Made by a program: the position numbers and the translations under genes. Positions 48,142 through 60,033 of a stretch of 64,000 bases of DNA are shown here, one piece after another (position 1 is the first letter of the stretch; each line of letters opens with the position of its first letter). The notes below the pieces were generated by a model that searched no databases, was not told where the DNA came from, and was given only the letters and a program-made list of their open reading frames with translations. The stretch comes from Stromatinia cepivora. Taxonomy: Eukaryota > Ascomycota > Leotiomycetes > Helotiales > Sclerotiniaceae. Where the stretch lies: contig RCTD01000007.1 of assembly GCA_014898415.1 (NCBI GenBank), positions 1,550,001 through 1,614,000 of the forward strand, written 5' to 3'.

Positions 48142-49777
48142 ATTTTCGGTGGGTGAATGTGGATGTGGGTTTTTGTGATGTTCTCGTGTTTTTGCTCTCG
48201 GTATCTTGAGATATTGTGAGAAGAGACGTAGACAGAGGTTAAAGTTATATTTAATTTGAATATATACCGTAAAGAAATAAATAGATATGATAGATATATA
48301 TGAAGATAATAAAGTATGCTACAGTAAATACCGCAGTAATAAATAGTAAAAGTAAGTGTATAAAATATAAAATATAAATACGTTAACAACACAATACATG
48401 CAATTGACTGCCAATATATATTCTTAAATTTCCATACCTAGGTATCAACAGATAGATATGAAAATAAAAAGAGTAAAAAGAAGAGCAGGCAGATATCAGA
48501 CATAAGATATAATGAGCAAATGCATCCATCCATCGCTTTAGAACCTCTAACTTCCAACCTTCCAAACTCTAACCTTCCAACCTTCCAAACTAATTCCCAA
48601 AACCATCTAACTTCCAACTTCTAACTTCTAGAGTAAACCTAAGTTCTAACTAACCATCATTGATCAATGATCCTCAGTCCAGACCATCATACAAGAGTTA
48701 ACTACATCATCCTACATCATCACAGTTTAAAGTTAAAGTTAAAGTTAAACTTAATCCCTCACTCCCTCTCTCTAAACCCACTCCCTCCACCCCCTCTCAC
48801 CTCTTAACCCCTCAACACTCCACCCCAATCCCAATATTCAACTAACCAAACAAATCCCCATCCAAATCCAAGCTCTAATCCCAATCCTAATCCAAAATCC
48901 TTGATTTTCCCTCATTACTTAGAGTACTTCTAGGATCATACTTAGTCTCAATGGTTCATCAATCACCATAGATATATTCACAATAAATCCACCGTAGATG
49001 AACCCATTAATAAGAATAACCTTCGCATGTTTAACCCATGACCCATATCTGACTCAGTAAGCACATCACATCAAAGCACATCACCACACATAACATCAGC
49101 CAAGAAAACCCTCAATCCCTCAATCCCTCCATCCACCCATCAACCAAGAAAACCCTCTATCCCCCCATCCATAACCCCCCAAAACCCCCCTCCCACCCCT
49201 CAAGCAAACTTTCAACTTTTACCTAGCTAGCATAGTAATCTTACCAGTATGAACTAGTATGAAGAACACCAGAACTAACTTGAATGAAGTCTTAAACTTC
49301 AACGGTTGCAGATCAATAATCTGCAATAATTGGTGATCAAGTAGATCTTGGATCTTTAGCTTAGTAGTAGTAAGATCTTATGATAATTAGCTTCAACGGT
49401 GACAAAGTCCGGTCCAAATAAACTTCCAAGTTATGAATCCAGACCCGACTAGACACTTACCCCTCTTCACTATTTTGGTACTCCATAGCTCCGGCATGTC
49501 AGATCACAAACTAAGAAAAATGTTAATGCAGGGTCTTGGAATATATAAAATTCATTAACATTATTCTTTGATTTCAGTCTAGTTTGGCTTTCAGGGAGCT
49601 AAAACTCTAACCCCATAAAATCTCAGCCCTACACGCCCAAACGCCAGAAGCAAGAAAATATAACCACTAGCCCAGTGTCTTCCCAGAAAAGCAACTCTAA
49701 GAAATTGGATGACAAGCTCAATACAAGTTTTAAAAGCCAAAGATCAACATATTAAGACACTGTGCCATTTCAGAATA
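48142..49777. other. Intergenic region with C-rich strand bias
   Basis: No gene is supported. The first 400 bp are AT-rich and presumably promoter of the 382-residue gene. From about 48540 to 49210 the plus strand is strikingly rich in C and A and poor in G, with repeated TAACTTCCAACCTTCCAA and GTTAAA words. A TACCTAGGTA palindrome lies at 48435. The last few hundred bases may be 3' UTR of the next gene. Confidence 0.5.
48435..48444. repeat. TACCTAGGTA palindrome, copy 3
   Basis: Exact copy about 290 bp upstream of the start codon of the 382-residue minus-strand gene. Confidence 0.8.
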
Positions 49778-52700
49778 CTACGCACTCGCCCTTGATCTCT
49801 CATTACCCGTACTGGTTGTACTTCGTAATTTGACACGAGCGGAGATAGCAGCACGTGCTCCACGAAACCATTCGGACACCTTTGCTCGTAGTCGATGTGC
49901 ATGCAACCTATGCTCGGAACGCCTCGGATTAGGTGATTCTATGAAGCTGGCTCTCGTGGCATTGAGATCAGCGACAGATTTAGCAGCTAGAGGTGATTGG
50001 CCAACACCTCCGCTTTGATCTCTCCAAACTATATCATCACAAGAATATGATCCATTTCGAGCTACGTACGGCACACCAACGCGAGCTCGAAAGTTCGAAA
50101 TTCTTTTTCGTAAACCATGATTCCCGTTGCGATGAGAGCTGTCATCGGAGAAAAAGCTTCGTGCATCCGAGGGGCTCGGTAAATTCCCAGGTGGTCCACT
50201 ATGAGGAACGCCAAGATCCAAGCGAGGAGGCACATTCAGTGATAGTTGACTTGGCATCATTTCAATAGCGCCATCTTCAAGTTGCTGATCACTATTCGCG
50301 CTAGGTCTTCGCGAATGAAGATGTCTACTAACTTGTCGGAAGATATTGTCGAATCCAGTGGTCGGTGTGAATAAATCCTTTGGACATGGTATGTTCAAAT
50401 CATTATTGGATTGATCTCCAGAATCATTATAAACCCTCACAGTTCCAGAAGGTTCTGAGCCTGTAGCTCTAGTGAGTCTCAACTTGAGTTTGACAGGCTT
50501 AATCTCTCCGTTTTGTTCTTCTTGGGTCATCAATGGTGAAGTAATGTCTTGTGAATTAGCCCAAGAAGAGGTTTCTTCGTGTTTTCTGGCACCAAGCTCC
50601 GAACATGATGCCTTCTCTGCAACAGGATTTCTGACCCTAAGCTTCAACTTTATAGGTGAAGAGCGAGGACCATGACCTTCTCTAATTGACTCAACCTCCT
50701 GTTTTTGGGTCGGGCTAGGGATCAATTCGACTTGCTCTAATGATATTTTGACATTTTCCTTTTCCAAAGAGGGATAAGTCTTTGATGCCTTGATCGGCGA
50801 CGAGACCACTGCACACTCTTCGACTGGTTTGAATTTTCCCTCAGGCAGAAGTTCCGAGAAATGGCAAGGAATGTTAGCGTCTGAGAGGGTGGGCCTTCCA
50901 GGTACTACCAACCCACGAATGGAAGAGTCGGGCAATTTGGGGAGAGACTTCATAAGCTGTGGCACGCTGTTCTTTAATTTTAATTCCCTTGCTGGTGAGA
51001 TGGGTTTGGGTGCTAACATGGGAGACTCAGATCTAGGCATAATCTTGCTTGGAACCTGGTCATTGAGATTATGAAGCTCAGATGACCTATAACTAGGTAA
51101 TTTACCCTTTTCGAGTCGCCGCTCATAGGCTTGGAGCCCATCTTTAAATTTTTTATCAGGACCCACACTGTGAATGTAGCCTTTTTCCAATTTCTTGATT
51201 GGTGACAAGGGAGGGCTGGTACGATGCATCGAAGGAGTATCAAAGTAAGAGTCGCGAGGTAACGTTGGCGACATCATAGGGGTCCTCCGAACTCCAGGGG
51301 TATATTCGTCACCGAAGGTGTTGGGCCGACCAGCATCATTAGTAGCCATTAAATCGGCTAATTCATCAAGACCATTATCAATGGTGAAGATACCACTAGA
51401 TGTAACTCTACTTGTGCGCACAGAACCGAATTTAGATACATCATCATATTCATCTGCATCCTTTGTTGGTTGCTGGAGATCTGTACTGGGACGCTTCTTA
51501 GTATTCGAACGATCACCGAAACATTGATTATCGGGTCTGGAAATGGTTCTTTCCCCAAGATCATCATTTGTAGTAGTTTCCTGAGGACCATTTGTTGATG
51601 GAAAAGATGTGGAAGAAACTCCTGCTTTTGTGGTTGGTAATGATGAAGACCGTTGTTGATGTCTGGTCTCTGCAATCATGTTGTTAACTTCTCCAAGCGT
51701 GATTCCAGTCTGGTTAGCTCCAATTTCGACAGAACCTGGTGTGATCTTGACTTCAAATGATGACGAAGGGAGTAGGCCAAAAGCCATCGACACCCGCGAG
51801 CTCAATTCTTGAGCATTGGCACCCAAAGTTGACATGTCGATTGAACTGCTGTCATTGGGGACATTATCAGATGACACACAGTTCTCACCATTTCTTGTAT
51901 TACTACTAAGTGTAGCTCGAACATGACCAACGCCGTTCGGAACGCCATTTGTACTCTCTGCACTGTTCTTCCTCATTGGATGTCGAACTATAGTTGATGC
52001 TGATGATGATGCACGGAGATGATGAGTATTGTTTCCATTGAGTCTAGATGGAAGACTATGGGCAAGAGGCAAAAGCGCTGAACTCAAAGGGCGATCTTCA
52101 TGAATCGTTCTTTGTAGTTGAAATTGTGGTGGTGGCTCCAAGTTTGAACGGTTTTGATTTTCAACTTCGAAGTCTTCGGTATAGTCATAGTACAAAGGTG
52201 ATGGTTTTCCTGGCGTATTTGTTGCAGATTGGGACAAAGTCGTCGGAACAAAATTTGTCGTCGAGGCAAGGCTGAGTATGCTTCGCGCTGGAGATGTGTT
52301 GATCGAAGCGGGGCCGTTGCGGCGTTGCCAATCCGACCCGGTCATCCCATTACCTTGACGTAGGTTGGGACTTGGTGTACGTCTCTTCGGCGAAGGTTGG
52401 CTTAACAATGAAGGGGTTGATCGATTGGCCTCTGGTCGTAGTGACAATGGTGGTGGCACTCGTTTCTGGGCGTACAATGAAGCTGGCGAAGATACATTAC
52501 GAACGGCTCCCTATCGTATGATGTTAGCTAGGGAATAATTCGAAGTGGCAGCCTCGTAGTGAGAATCAGAAATACTAACATAAGGGATCCGATCAATCTC
52601 CGCACGTCGACTATAGTCTACCCCACCACCATCAGTGAGGGCTGGAGAAGAGGGTCTGAAGCCAGGTCGTCTCAAGCGTGTTGGGTATGCAAATGGAGAT

Positions 52701-53326
52701 CGAGGTCGTTGGACAAGCACAGCTCCATCCTGCTGACTTCGAAGGCTTGCATATGACCTTTGGTTAGAAAGAGTATATGCTGATTGAGATGCTGTCTGGG
52801 TCATTGAGTAAGATCGATAATCAGGGTCCTCAAAACCCCTATTGCTTGAATTGACAGACTTGACGCTGGCAGAATCATACAATGATTTGACACCCGAGGA
52901 ACCCTTTCTTGTGTATGATGGCAGTCGTCTTCTGTCATCAACCATTGGTACCCCATAAGGTTGAAAAGTCGGCCGTGGCCTCTGCAGATCATTGTCTCTA
53001 TAACCTCCATTACTGCGCCGTGGCAGTGTATTGGAAGTTTGAGGCAAGCGTGAAGGCTTGATAGAGAATAAACCAATATCTCCTGTTTCGGTTGTAGTTT
53101 TCAGCATACTCTCAAAGCCTTTTGGTAGTGAGGGCTGAGTGTTATTATCTTGAAAGCTTCTAATCGAGGATCCATTGCGTGTTGATGCTTTGTCGATACT
53201 CGCCCTCGGTCGCAAAGGATTCATACCACTTGGGCCAATTGAACCATTGATACTGTTGCCGGCACTGATGCCACTAAAACCCCTTTCACGACTCAATGGC
53301 TGTTTTCCTGGTGGAACGGTTGCCAT
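49778..53326 (-). CDS. Large disordered protein of unknown function
   Basis: Not recognised. The exons are 52580-53326 and 49778-52510; the 69-bp intron has a GTTAGT donor, and the protein is 1159 residues. Ser, Pro, Arg and Asn dominate; no enzyme domain, zinc finger or transmembrane helix is visible. SP/TP-proline motifs are dense (KRRTPSPNL, SPIKKLEKGY, ARSPFAYP-like), as expected of a kinase substrate. Two related segments share the pattern SSPIKLKLRVRNP and KPVKLKLRLTRA, near the middle. The C-terminus is basic and probably helical (LRAKVSEWFRGARAAISARV), a candidate membrane- or partner-binding helix. The single long exon and consistent coding bias make it a real gene; its role is unknown. 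Confidence 0.82.
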
Positions 53327-54739
53327 TGTGGATGCATTTGATGTATGCCCACTTGAATATGATTAATGATGACTTGAAGATAACACTGAAGAAAGTAATT
53401 ATTCACTCTGGAGGAAGCCCAAAGAAATGGTATGCAGATATGAGTTTAAGGTTAAAAGAAGTGGCAGAAAGTGATTTGAAGCTGACCAAAATATAATCCT
53501 CAGCTTATGAGAATCTGTAGATCTACAGATGATGATGATGAAAAAAAGAAGAAGAGGAGGTAGTTGAAGATAAGACTTTTGACAAACAAACTGGTGAAAG
53601 GACATTTGATGATTGATGGAAGTCGGTACTGTTGTTAAAGTGAAATGAAAATGGAAAGTGCATGGCTGGGTACATGAGGGTGAAATGGGTGAAATTGAGA
53701 AGGACCGATGGTGAGGTTCTAAGTCTAGCCATCCCCATTGTCCTCGAGGGCTCTTCAAAAAATTCCACATGAAGGAAGCCTTGCTTGAGATCTATCATAT
53801 CTATCACCTCATTATCAAAAAAATTCATACTTTGGTAAGCCAAATTGATATTAGAATATTCTTGATCGGTACCTACCTATGCATCAGATTGAGCTCATGT
53901 TATATAATCATCCTATAAGCTGTTGGCCTCATGTAGGTAGGTTTGAATAAGATACCTAGTATCTCCGTTCAGTATCCTTTTGAAATCAATCTTCCAGAAC
54001 ATTGGCATATTTCTGATTTGGCTGTCTTCATCATAATTCTCTCGTTATACTTACTCATTATACTAATTTTCTGATACCATATTATAATATCATTATGAAG
54101 AGTTTTCATTCCTTCAATTCAAGAAAAGGTCCAGAAGAGACTTTCATCATCTTATTCCCATTGCACTTACAAATATGCTGACTCTGGTATCAATATCATG
54201 ATCAAGTCAGTCTCATGGAGAAGAAGATAAAATTAAATCCGAGTTCGTTAATTTGGAGGAGATTTTGCATCCTACCATTGATAGCTGTACCTGTTGTACC
54301 TAGGAGATCTACAGAGGTTCCCCATGATCAGAATATTTTTGAATATTCTCATGAGATGATAATGTGCTGTCCCCTAGGTAGGTAGGTATTGACTCTCTTC
54401 TGGAATCAATAGCAATGGACAAAGCTGCCAGCCAACAAGTGTATGTTGTAATGGATTGTGAACAAGTTGTTGAACCACACATCAGCATCTGCTAATTTAG
54501 AACTCAATCCAAAGAACTGAACCTTTGTTTCAGATCACAACTCAAACTTAAAGCATAACCATAATTGTAGTTAAAGTTACCAACAGATTATCAAACTTGC
54601 GGGGTTGAAATAAGGGACCAGGTACATAGTGGGTCTTTAATATACATTATGTATCCTCAAAAATAATAACATAAAAATCATAATAGTCAAAATGATCTAG
54701 CTTAATATAGTATGTGTGGGCTGAATTCAGTCTTGGTAT

Positions 54740-54749
54740 TACCTAGGTA
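54740..54749. repeat. TACCTAGGTA palindrome, copy 4
   Basis: Exact copy about 350 bp upstream of the PDI1 start codon. Confidence 0.8.
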
Positions 54750-54826
54750 ATTCATTCGCATAACATCACTTCTTCACTGTGTCCCTGTACGGAGTAGTTA
54801 TTAGTGGTACACACCCAAAGTAAAGA

Positions 54827-54833
54827 CACGCTG
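54827..54833 (-). promoter_or_regulatory. CAGCGTG, candidate unfolded-protein-response element
   Basis: CAGCGTG on the minus strand is the core of the yeast UPRE bound by Hac1. It lies about 270 bp upstream of the start codon of the ER foldase PDI1, a classic target of this response. The match is short and filamentous-fungal HacA sites can differ. Confidence 0.4.
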
Positions 54834-54971
54834 TTATCTTTAATCATTAGCGAGAAGGCTGATAAATTCACAGTACCGGTAGCCGATCATTGAATAAAGG
54901 GAACACCTCTCCTCTTCTTCCTTATACAACTACAACTCACTCTCTTTTTTAACACGACAATTTCTTAAGAC

Positions 54972-55075
54972 GTAAGTTTCAAATCATTTTGTAACTTCGA
55001 TTTCTAGCAATTCCATTGAAATTGCACACTCTTACACTTTCACGTTGACATTTCCATTAACACTTTGACATATAG
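54972..55075 (+). other. Possible 5'-UTR intron of PDI1
   Basis: GTAAGT at 54972 and ACATATAG ending at 55075, with CTTTGACA as a branch-like sequence shortly before the acceptor, delimit a 104-bp candidate intron. It ends 25 bp before the ATG. No transcript evidence is available. Confidence 0.4.
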
Positions 55076-55100
55076 GTCCGTGAACAGAAATACCTTCAAC

Positions 55101-56815
55101 ATGCGTTATTTCCAGTGTGTTGCATTAGCTTTTGCATCAGCTGCAATTGCTTCGGCTTCTGATGTAGCTTCTCTTACCAAGGAGACATTCCCAGATTTCG
55201 TCAAGGAGAATGACTTGGCCCTTTTAGAGTGTAAGTTTTTCCGACGCAGTGCATTTGCCTCTTATGATCTACCGACTAACTCTTTTATCCTATAGTTTTC
55301 GCACCTTGGTGTGGCCACTGCAAAGCATTGGCCCCTGAGTATGAAGAAGCTGCTACAACATTGAAGGAGAAGAAGATTGCCTTGGCCAAGGTTGATTGCA
55401 CAGAAGAGGCCGACCTCTGCCAAGCCTATGGCGTTGAAGGTTACCCAACTCTCAAGGTCTTCCGTGGCCCAGACAATGTCTCCCCATATTCTGGTGCAAG
55501 AAAAGCTCCAGCGTAAGTAGATGCATCGCAAACCAGGAATCTTCCAGAGCTAACAATCATTTCTAGGATCGTCTCATACATGACCAAACAATCCCTCCCA
55601 GCCGTCTCAATCTTAACCAAGGACACATTGGAGGATTTCAAGACTGCCGATAAAGTAGTTTTGGTTGCATATTTTGATGCTGAAGACAAGACCTCAAACG
55701 CTACTTTTAACACTGTCGCAGAGAAGCTCCGTGACGATTATCTATTCGGTGCCAGCAATGATGCAGCTTTGGCAAAGGCCGAGGGTGTTAGCTTCCCATC
55801 CATCGTTCTTTACAAGTCGTTCGATGAGGGCAAGGCTATTTACCCAGATGCTTTCGACGCCGAGGTCATCGAGAAGTTCGCCAAGACTGCATCTATCCCA
55901 TTGATTGGTGAAGTTGGCCCAGAAACATACGCCGGATACATGGCTACTGGACTTCCATTGGCATACATTTTCGCCGAAACTCCAGAGGAGAGAAATGCCC
56001 TCGCCGAGGCTCTTAAGCCAATTGCCGAGAAGCACCGTGGTGCTATCAGCTTTGCAACCATCGACGCAAAGGCTTTCGGAGCTCATGCTAGTAACTTGAA
56101 CCTTGAGGCCGATAAGTTCCCTGCCTTCGCTATCCAAAATACTGTCGACAACAAGAAATATCCTTTCGACCAAAAGAACGAGATTACTGAAGCTACCATT
56201 AGCAAGTTCGTTCAACAATACATTGACGGAAAGGTTGAGCCAAGCATCAAGTCTGAGCCAATCCCAGAGACGCAAGAAGGTCCAGTTCAAATCGTTGTTG
56301 CTCACAACTACGATGACATTGTTTTGGATGATAAGAAAGATGTTTTGATTGAGTTTTACGCTCCATGGTGTGGACACTGCAAGGCTCTTGCACCAAAATA
56401 CGACATCCTCGCTGGTCTTTACGCTGATGCTGGTCACACTGACAAGGTCACCATCGCTAAGGTTGATGCTACTCTCAACGATGTTCCGGATGAGGTTCAA
56501 GGTTTCCCAACCATCAAGTTGTACAAGGCTGGAGACAAGAAGAACCCAGTCACCTACAATGGTAGCCGTAGCATTGAAGACTTGATTAAGTTTGTTAAGG
56601 AGAACGGTAAACACGAGATTGAAGTTACCTATGACGAGACTGCCGCTGCTTCCCCAGAGGCTGAGAAGCCAATTGCTGAGTCTTTGGCCAAGCAAGCAGA
56701 GGCAGCTACTGAATCTGCCAAGAGCGCTGCTGAGGAGGCTAAGGAGACCGTTTCTAGCAAGGTTGCTGAGGCCACTGAGACCGCAGCTGCTACTGAGGAG
56801 CACGACGAGTTGTGA
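55101..56815 (+). CDS. pdi1: Protein disulfide isomerase
   Basis: ER-lumen oxidoreductase that forms and rearranges disulfide bonds in secretory proteins. The exons are 55101-55230, 55296-55512 and 55567-56815, giving 531 residues. A signal peptide (about residues 1-20) precedes the first thioredoxin domain with CGHC at 49-52 (FFAPWCGHC); two non-catalytic domains follow; the second catalytic domain has FYAPWCGHC at 384-387. An Ala/Glu-rich acidic tail ends in HDEL, the retrieval signal. Both introns lie in the first third, and the first catalytic domain is complete only after splicing. The domain order a-b-b'-a' and length are normal. The strong codon bias suggests high expression. Confidence 0.97.
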
Positions 56816-57243
56816 TTTATTTTCGAAAAGGAAACTTGGGTTTCATCTGTATTGTCTATTGGGGTTGGATCTCCTTAAATTGTTAAACGCAATAATATCC
56901 AAGCAAAATGAGAAATTTTTTATTTAATTATCTGACTTTAACTCTTGATAAAATTGTCCTCAAAATAAATCCGTAAAGACCTCGAGAGTGATTGGTGCTG
57001 TAAATAACCCCGCATTGATTCTTTTCCGACTAAAAATTATTCACGCCTCAGGAAATTATGTGACCTGGGAAAGCTCCAAACAAAGCTTGATCTTCAACAA
57101 AACATACGACAGAGGCCGGTTAAAGAACTCCACACCACGACGTAACAAAGCAATTGACGGCGCTTTCGAACGTCTTATTATTCACACACTATCAAACTTC
57201 ACACCTACGAGTTCTACGATACAATATAAGAAAGATAGATATA
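56816..57243. other. PDI1 3' flank and promoter of next gene
   Basis: This 428 bp contains the probable PDI1 3' UTR and the promoter of the small plus-strand gene at 57244. No further feature is recognised. Confidence 0.5.
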
Positions 57244-57905
57244 ATGGCATCGCGCATCTTAGCACCCGCGAGCAGAGTGCTTCGCGCACCGGTAGTGGGA
57301 GGAGCTAGCAGAAACTTTTCGATGAGCGTGAGGAGAGCGGCTCCCGTTACGGAAAATCCTTTGCCGGTTAGGAAACCAGTTGGGGCTTTTAGGGGAGGGT
57401 GAGTCTTTTTTTGGTTTCTTTTGGGGGGCTGAGTTGAGTGGAAGGGAGGTCGGGGTTTGACGGGTGGGATGGAAGGGAAAGGGAGGGGGGAAAGATGAAA
57501 TGGGATGAGGGGTCAGGGTGAGTGGAATTGCATGTATAGATTATGGGCTAACAATGAGTGCGAATATAGATTGTTCGGCTTCTTACTTGGATCCACGTTG
57601 GCGGGTGCGGGGGTTTACTATTATATTCTGGAGGAATATAAGGTTAGTAATGAGTTGTTGACGGAGGATATTTATGTGAGTTTTAAGTTTTTCCCCTTAC
57701 TACTACGTGGGTGGGGAGAAAGGGTGAGCGGGGAGGAGGAATAGCTTCGAGAGCATGAGAGGTAGAGATGGAGAGGTTTTTAAGGATGAGAATATGGCTA
57801 ATCATGTCTATGACACAGAGTCTGCAAAACTCAGTACAGAGAGTCCATACTTATGTGCAATCGCTAGAGGAAAAGCTTGCGGATTTGGAAAAGAAGAAGA
57901 AATAA
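57244..57905 (+). CDS. Small predicted mitochondrial membrane protein
   Basis: Not recognised by name. The exons are 57244-57398, 57570-57675 and 57819-57905; all phases agree and the protein has 115 residues. The Arg/Ala/Ser-rich N-terminus without acidic residues (MASRILAPASRVLRAP, then FSMSVRRAAP) looks like a mitochondrial targeting sequence with a possible cleavage site. One hydrophobic helix follows (GFLLGSTLAGAGVYYYIL, about residues 55-72). The C-terminal 40 residues are helical and probably coiled coil (SLQNSVQRVHTYVQSLEEKL), ending in a run of lysines. This topology suggests a single-pass inner-membrane protein. The two introns (171 and 143 bp) exceed the window's norm, so transcript support would help. 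Confidence 0.78.
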
Positions 57906-58427
57906 ATCAAGGGAGAGAATAGGATTGGATGGGTTGCGATGACGGTTGCGAAATGAGCATCATTGTGCGGGATGCTACGGCAAGGAATGCAGCGGAAGGA
58001 GATTGTGTATAATATCCCAAATGCGATAAGCGAGAGAGATGAGATTGTGAATTTCTTTGCGAGCTGTGAGTGTGATGCTAGGTACACAGGAAATAAGTAA
58101 CATCTCCAAGGACCTGTTTTGCATGGTGGGGGTGCGCGAGCTTTGAAACTTTTTTGGGAGCTCTGCGAAGGCTTTTATTACAGTGCTAGAATATCTTTTT
58201 GACTTGCAATGCATAAATATAGTTGAAGTAAATATGCGCACTACTCTTATAAAAGTATATTCTAATTTTTGGTGAAATCCCCCATTTTCCGGGTTCGCGC
58301 AAAACCTCATCCTCCACAACCCATCAGCCTCGCCTCGGCCGCACCCAAAAAACCATCCATCCATACATCCCTCAACCATCTTCCCTCTCTCCCATAACGC
58401 ACCATATACCTACCTACCCACCCCACA
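57906..58427. other. Intergenic region upstream of VPS71
   Basis: This 522 bp holds the 3' end of the preceding gene and the VPS71 promoter. An antisense frame (57975-58379) has no recognisable features and overlaps the promoter, so it is not listed as a gene. Confidence 0.5.
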
Positions 58428-59485
58428 ATGAATTTCGGCGTCCTGGAAATCGCGCCTTCGAAAGCCGCTCCCGCACCGGGTTGGGCATACGTTCCCGATA
58501 TTTCCAGCACGCCACAAATCGGCTTACAGCCTTCGTCGCGACGCGCGCGCGGCCCCAATAGTGCGGGTTTGGGGGCGTTGAATGCGCATGAAACGACGAA
58601 GAAACAGGATGCGAAGATCTTGAGGGAGTTGCAGTTGTTGGATCGGGAAAATCATAGGGATGTTAGTATACCGGTTATGGCGAGGAGGGATGGGACAGGT
58701 ATGTTTTTTTGTGGGTTGTTTTTTTGAGGGGGAGGATGAGGAAAGGAGAGGGGATGGAGGATGGGAGATGGAGGGATGTATGTGCAAATTCTAACTGAAA
58801 TGCATTGAATATAGTAACTCAAGGTAAATTAACCCCCGCCGTCCGCAAAATCCTCGCCTCGCAAAAAACTTTCGCAAATCATCTCTCCGACTACGAAGCT
58901 CTCGCCTCTCTCCCATCTACCTCCACATCCACTACTCAACAACCCGCTTCCCCCGCTGTCTCTACGCCCCAAGCATCGACCCCAGGCCCCGGTCTAACCA
59001 GCACCGGCAAAAGAAGCCATAAAAGAAAAGAACCTCTCCCCCCTGGCATCGACCCCCCCAAGCGCAGCCACAAAAAAAAAGATCCAAACGCACCAACTAC
59101 ATCAACCCCCCTCCGAAAATCCTCCACTCCATCCCTCAAACCCGAGCTCCCGCTCCCAACACCAACCACCCTCTTCACCCCCTTCATCACCTCTCTCGCA
59201 CCGCCCAAACCGCACCCGAGAGACACCGACCCGCTGCTCATTTCTCGCGTTCCCAATCTACCTAGTCAGGAGGAAATGGAACGGTTATTGGCGCTGCCGC
59301 CATTGAGTTATAATGAGGCGAGGGGCGGTTGTACGGATGAGGATAGACGGAAACCCGGGAGGGTCTTTTGTGAGGTTTGTGGGTATTGGGGTAGAGTGAG
59401 GTGTTTGAGGTGTGCGGGGAGAGTGTGTGCGTTGGAGTGTTTGGAGGTGCATAGGGAGGAGTGTTTTGCGAGGTATGGGGCGTGA
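58428..59485 (+). CDS. vps71: SWR1-complex subunit Vps71/Swc6 (zf-HIT)
   Basis: Predicted subunit of the SWR1 chromatin remodeller, which exchanges H2A for H2A.Z. The exons are 58428-58698 and 58815-59485, giving 313 residues. The C-terminal HIT-type zinc finger is complete: Cys276, Cys279, Cys287, Cys290, Cys295, Cys299, His303 and Cys307 (FCEVCGYWGRVRCLRC and so on), matching the ZNHIT1/Swc6 type. The middle is low-complexity Ser/Thr/Pro with two basic RSHKRKE/RSHKKKD repeats that may be nuclear signals. The N-terminal helix (KKQDAKILRELQLLDREN) is also family-like. The sequence is unusually GC-rich compared with its neighbours. The finger type plus N-terminal helix makes Swc6 the best match. 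Confidence 0.88.
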
Positions 59486-60033
59486 GGGGCGGGGAAGGAT
59501 AGAGGATGGAAGTTTATTGGTTTTGGTTTTGTGTAGTTCTTATGGATACCCGGGATGGAAAATGCGCGGAGTTATGTTATGGTAAGAGAAGGGAAGGGAA
59601 GAAGAAGCATGATGTGCAAAGTATGAGGGTTTGCTACCTAGTAATACAGTCATTCAAACATCTAGTACCTATATCTAAAATCATACCAATTCGAAGGTTT
59701 TGAATGTCTCAACCAGTGACCTTCCAAAGAGAATCTATCATTGCCTACCTAGGTAGGTGTGGGTTGTCTTTTTTTGAATTTGGTATATATACTAGGTATT
59801 GGTTGGTCACTGGAAGTACCTAGTTAATGTCATCTGATATACTTTAGACGATGAGAGGAGTTTGTTTTATGGAAAAATCATTGGTTAGATTATTTGCTTG
59901 CAAAGGTTATCATCTAATTTCATCTCATCTCATGGTCAAAATCGCTTGTTGTTATGCTCGTCACTCATCCCATCCCATAACATCCACTTTCTCGCTCCTC
60001 CCTTCCACACCCCCCCTCTCACTCCCAACCCAC
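59486..60033. other. VPS71/iminopeptidase convergent intergenic region
   Basis: This 548 bp lies between convergent genes and holds both 3' UTRs. It contains a 14-bp palindrome (59744-59757) built on TACCTAGGTA. No gene is seen. Confidence 0.55.
59744..59757. repeat. CCTACCTAGGTAGG palindrome, copy 5
   Basis: A perfect 14-bp palindrome with TACCTAGGTA (59746-59755) at its core; the longest version of the motif in the window. Confidence 0.85.

Larger units (their letters stand above)
53327..55100. other. Divergent region upstream of PDI1
   Basis: This is 1.8 kb between two divergent genes with no coding gene supported. It holds several CTAGGTAGGTA-type words (for example 54374) and one exact TACCTAGGTA (54740-54749). 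A CAGCGTG element on the minus strand lies at 54827, and a possible PDI1 leader intron runs from 54972 to 55075. Confidence 0.55.

Noticed and set aside
55742..56803. 353-codon antisense open frame inside PDI1
   Set aside because: It is a by-product of strong codon bias in PDI1, which avoids codons whose complements are stops. Its translation is Leu/Ser-rich with no domain.
57975..58379. 134-codon minus-strand frame before VPS71
   Set aside because: No protein features; it would occupy the VPS71 promoter.
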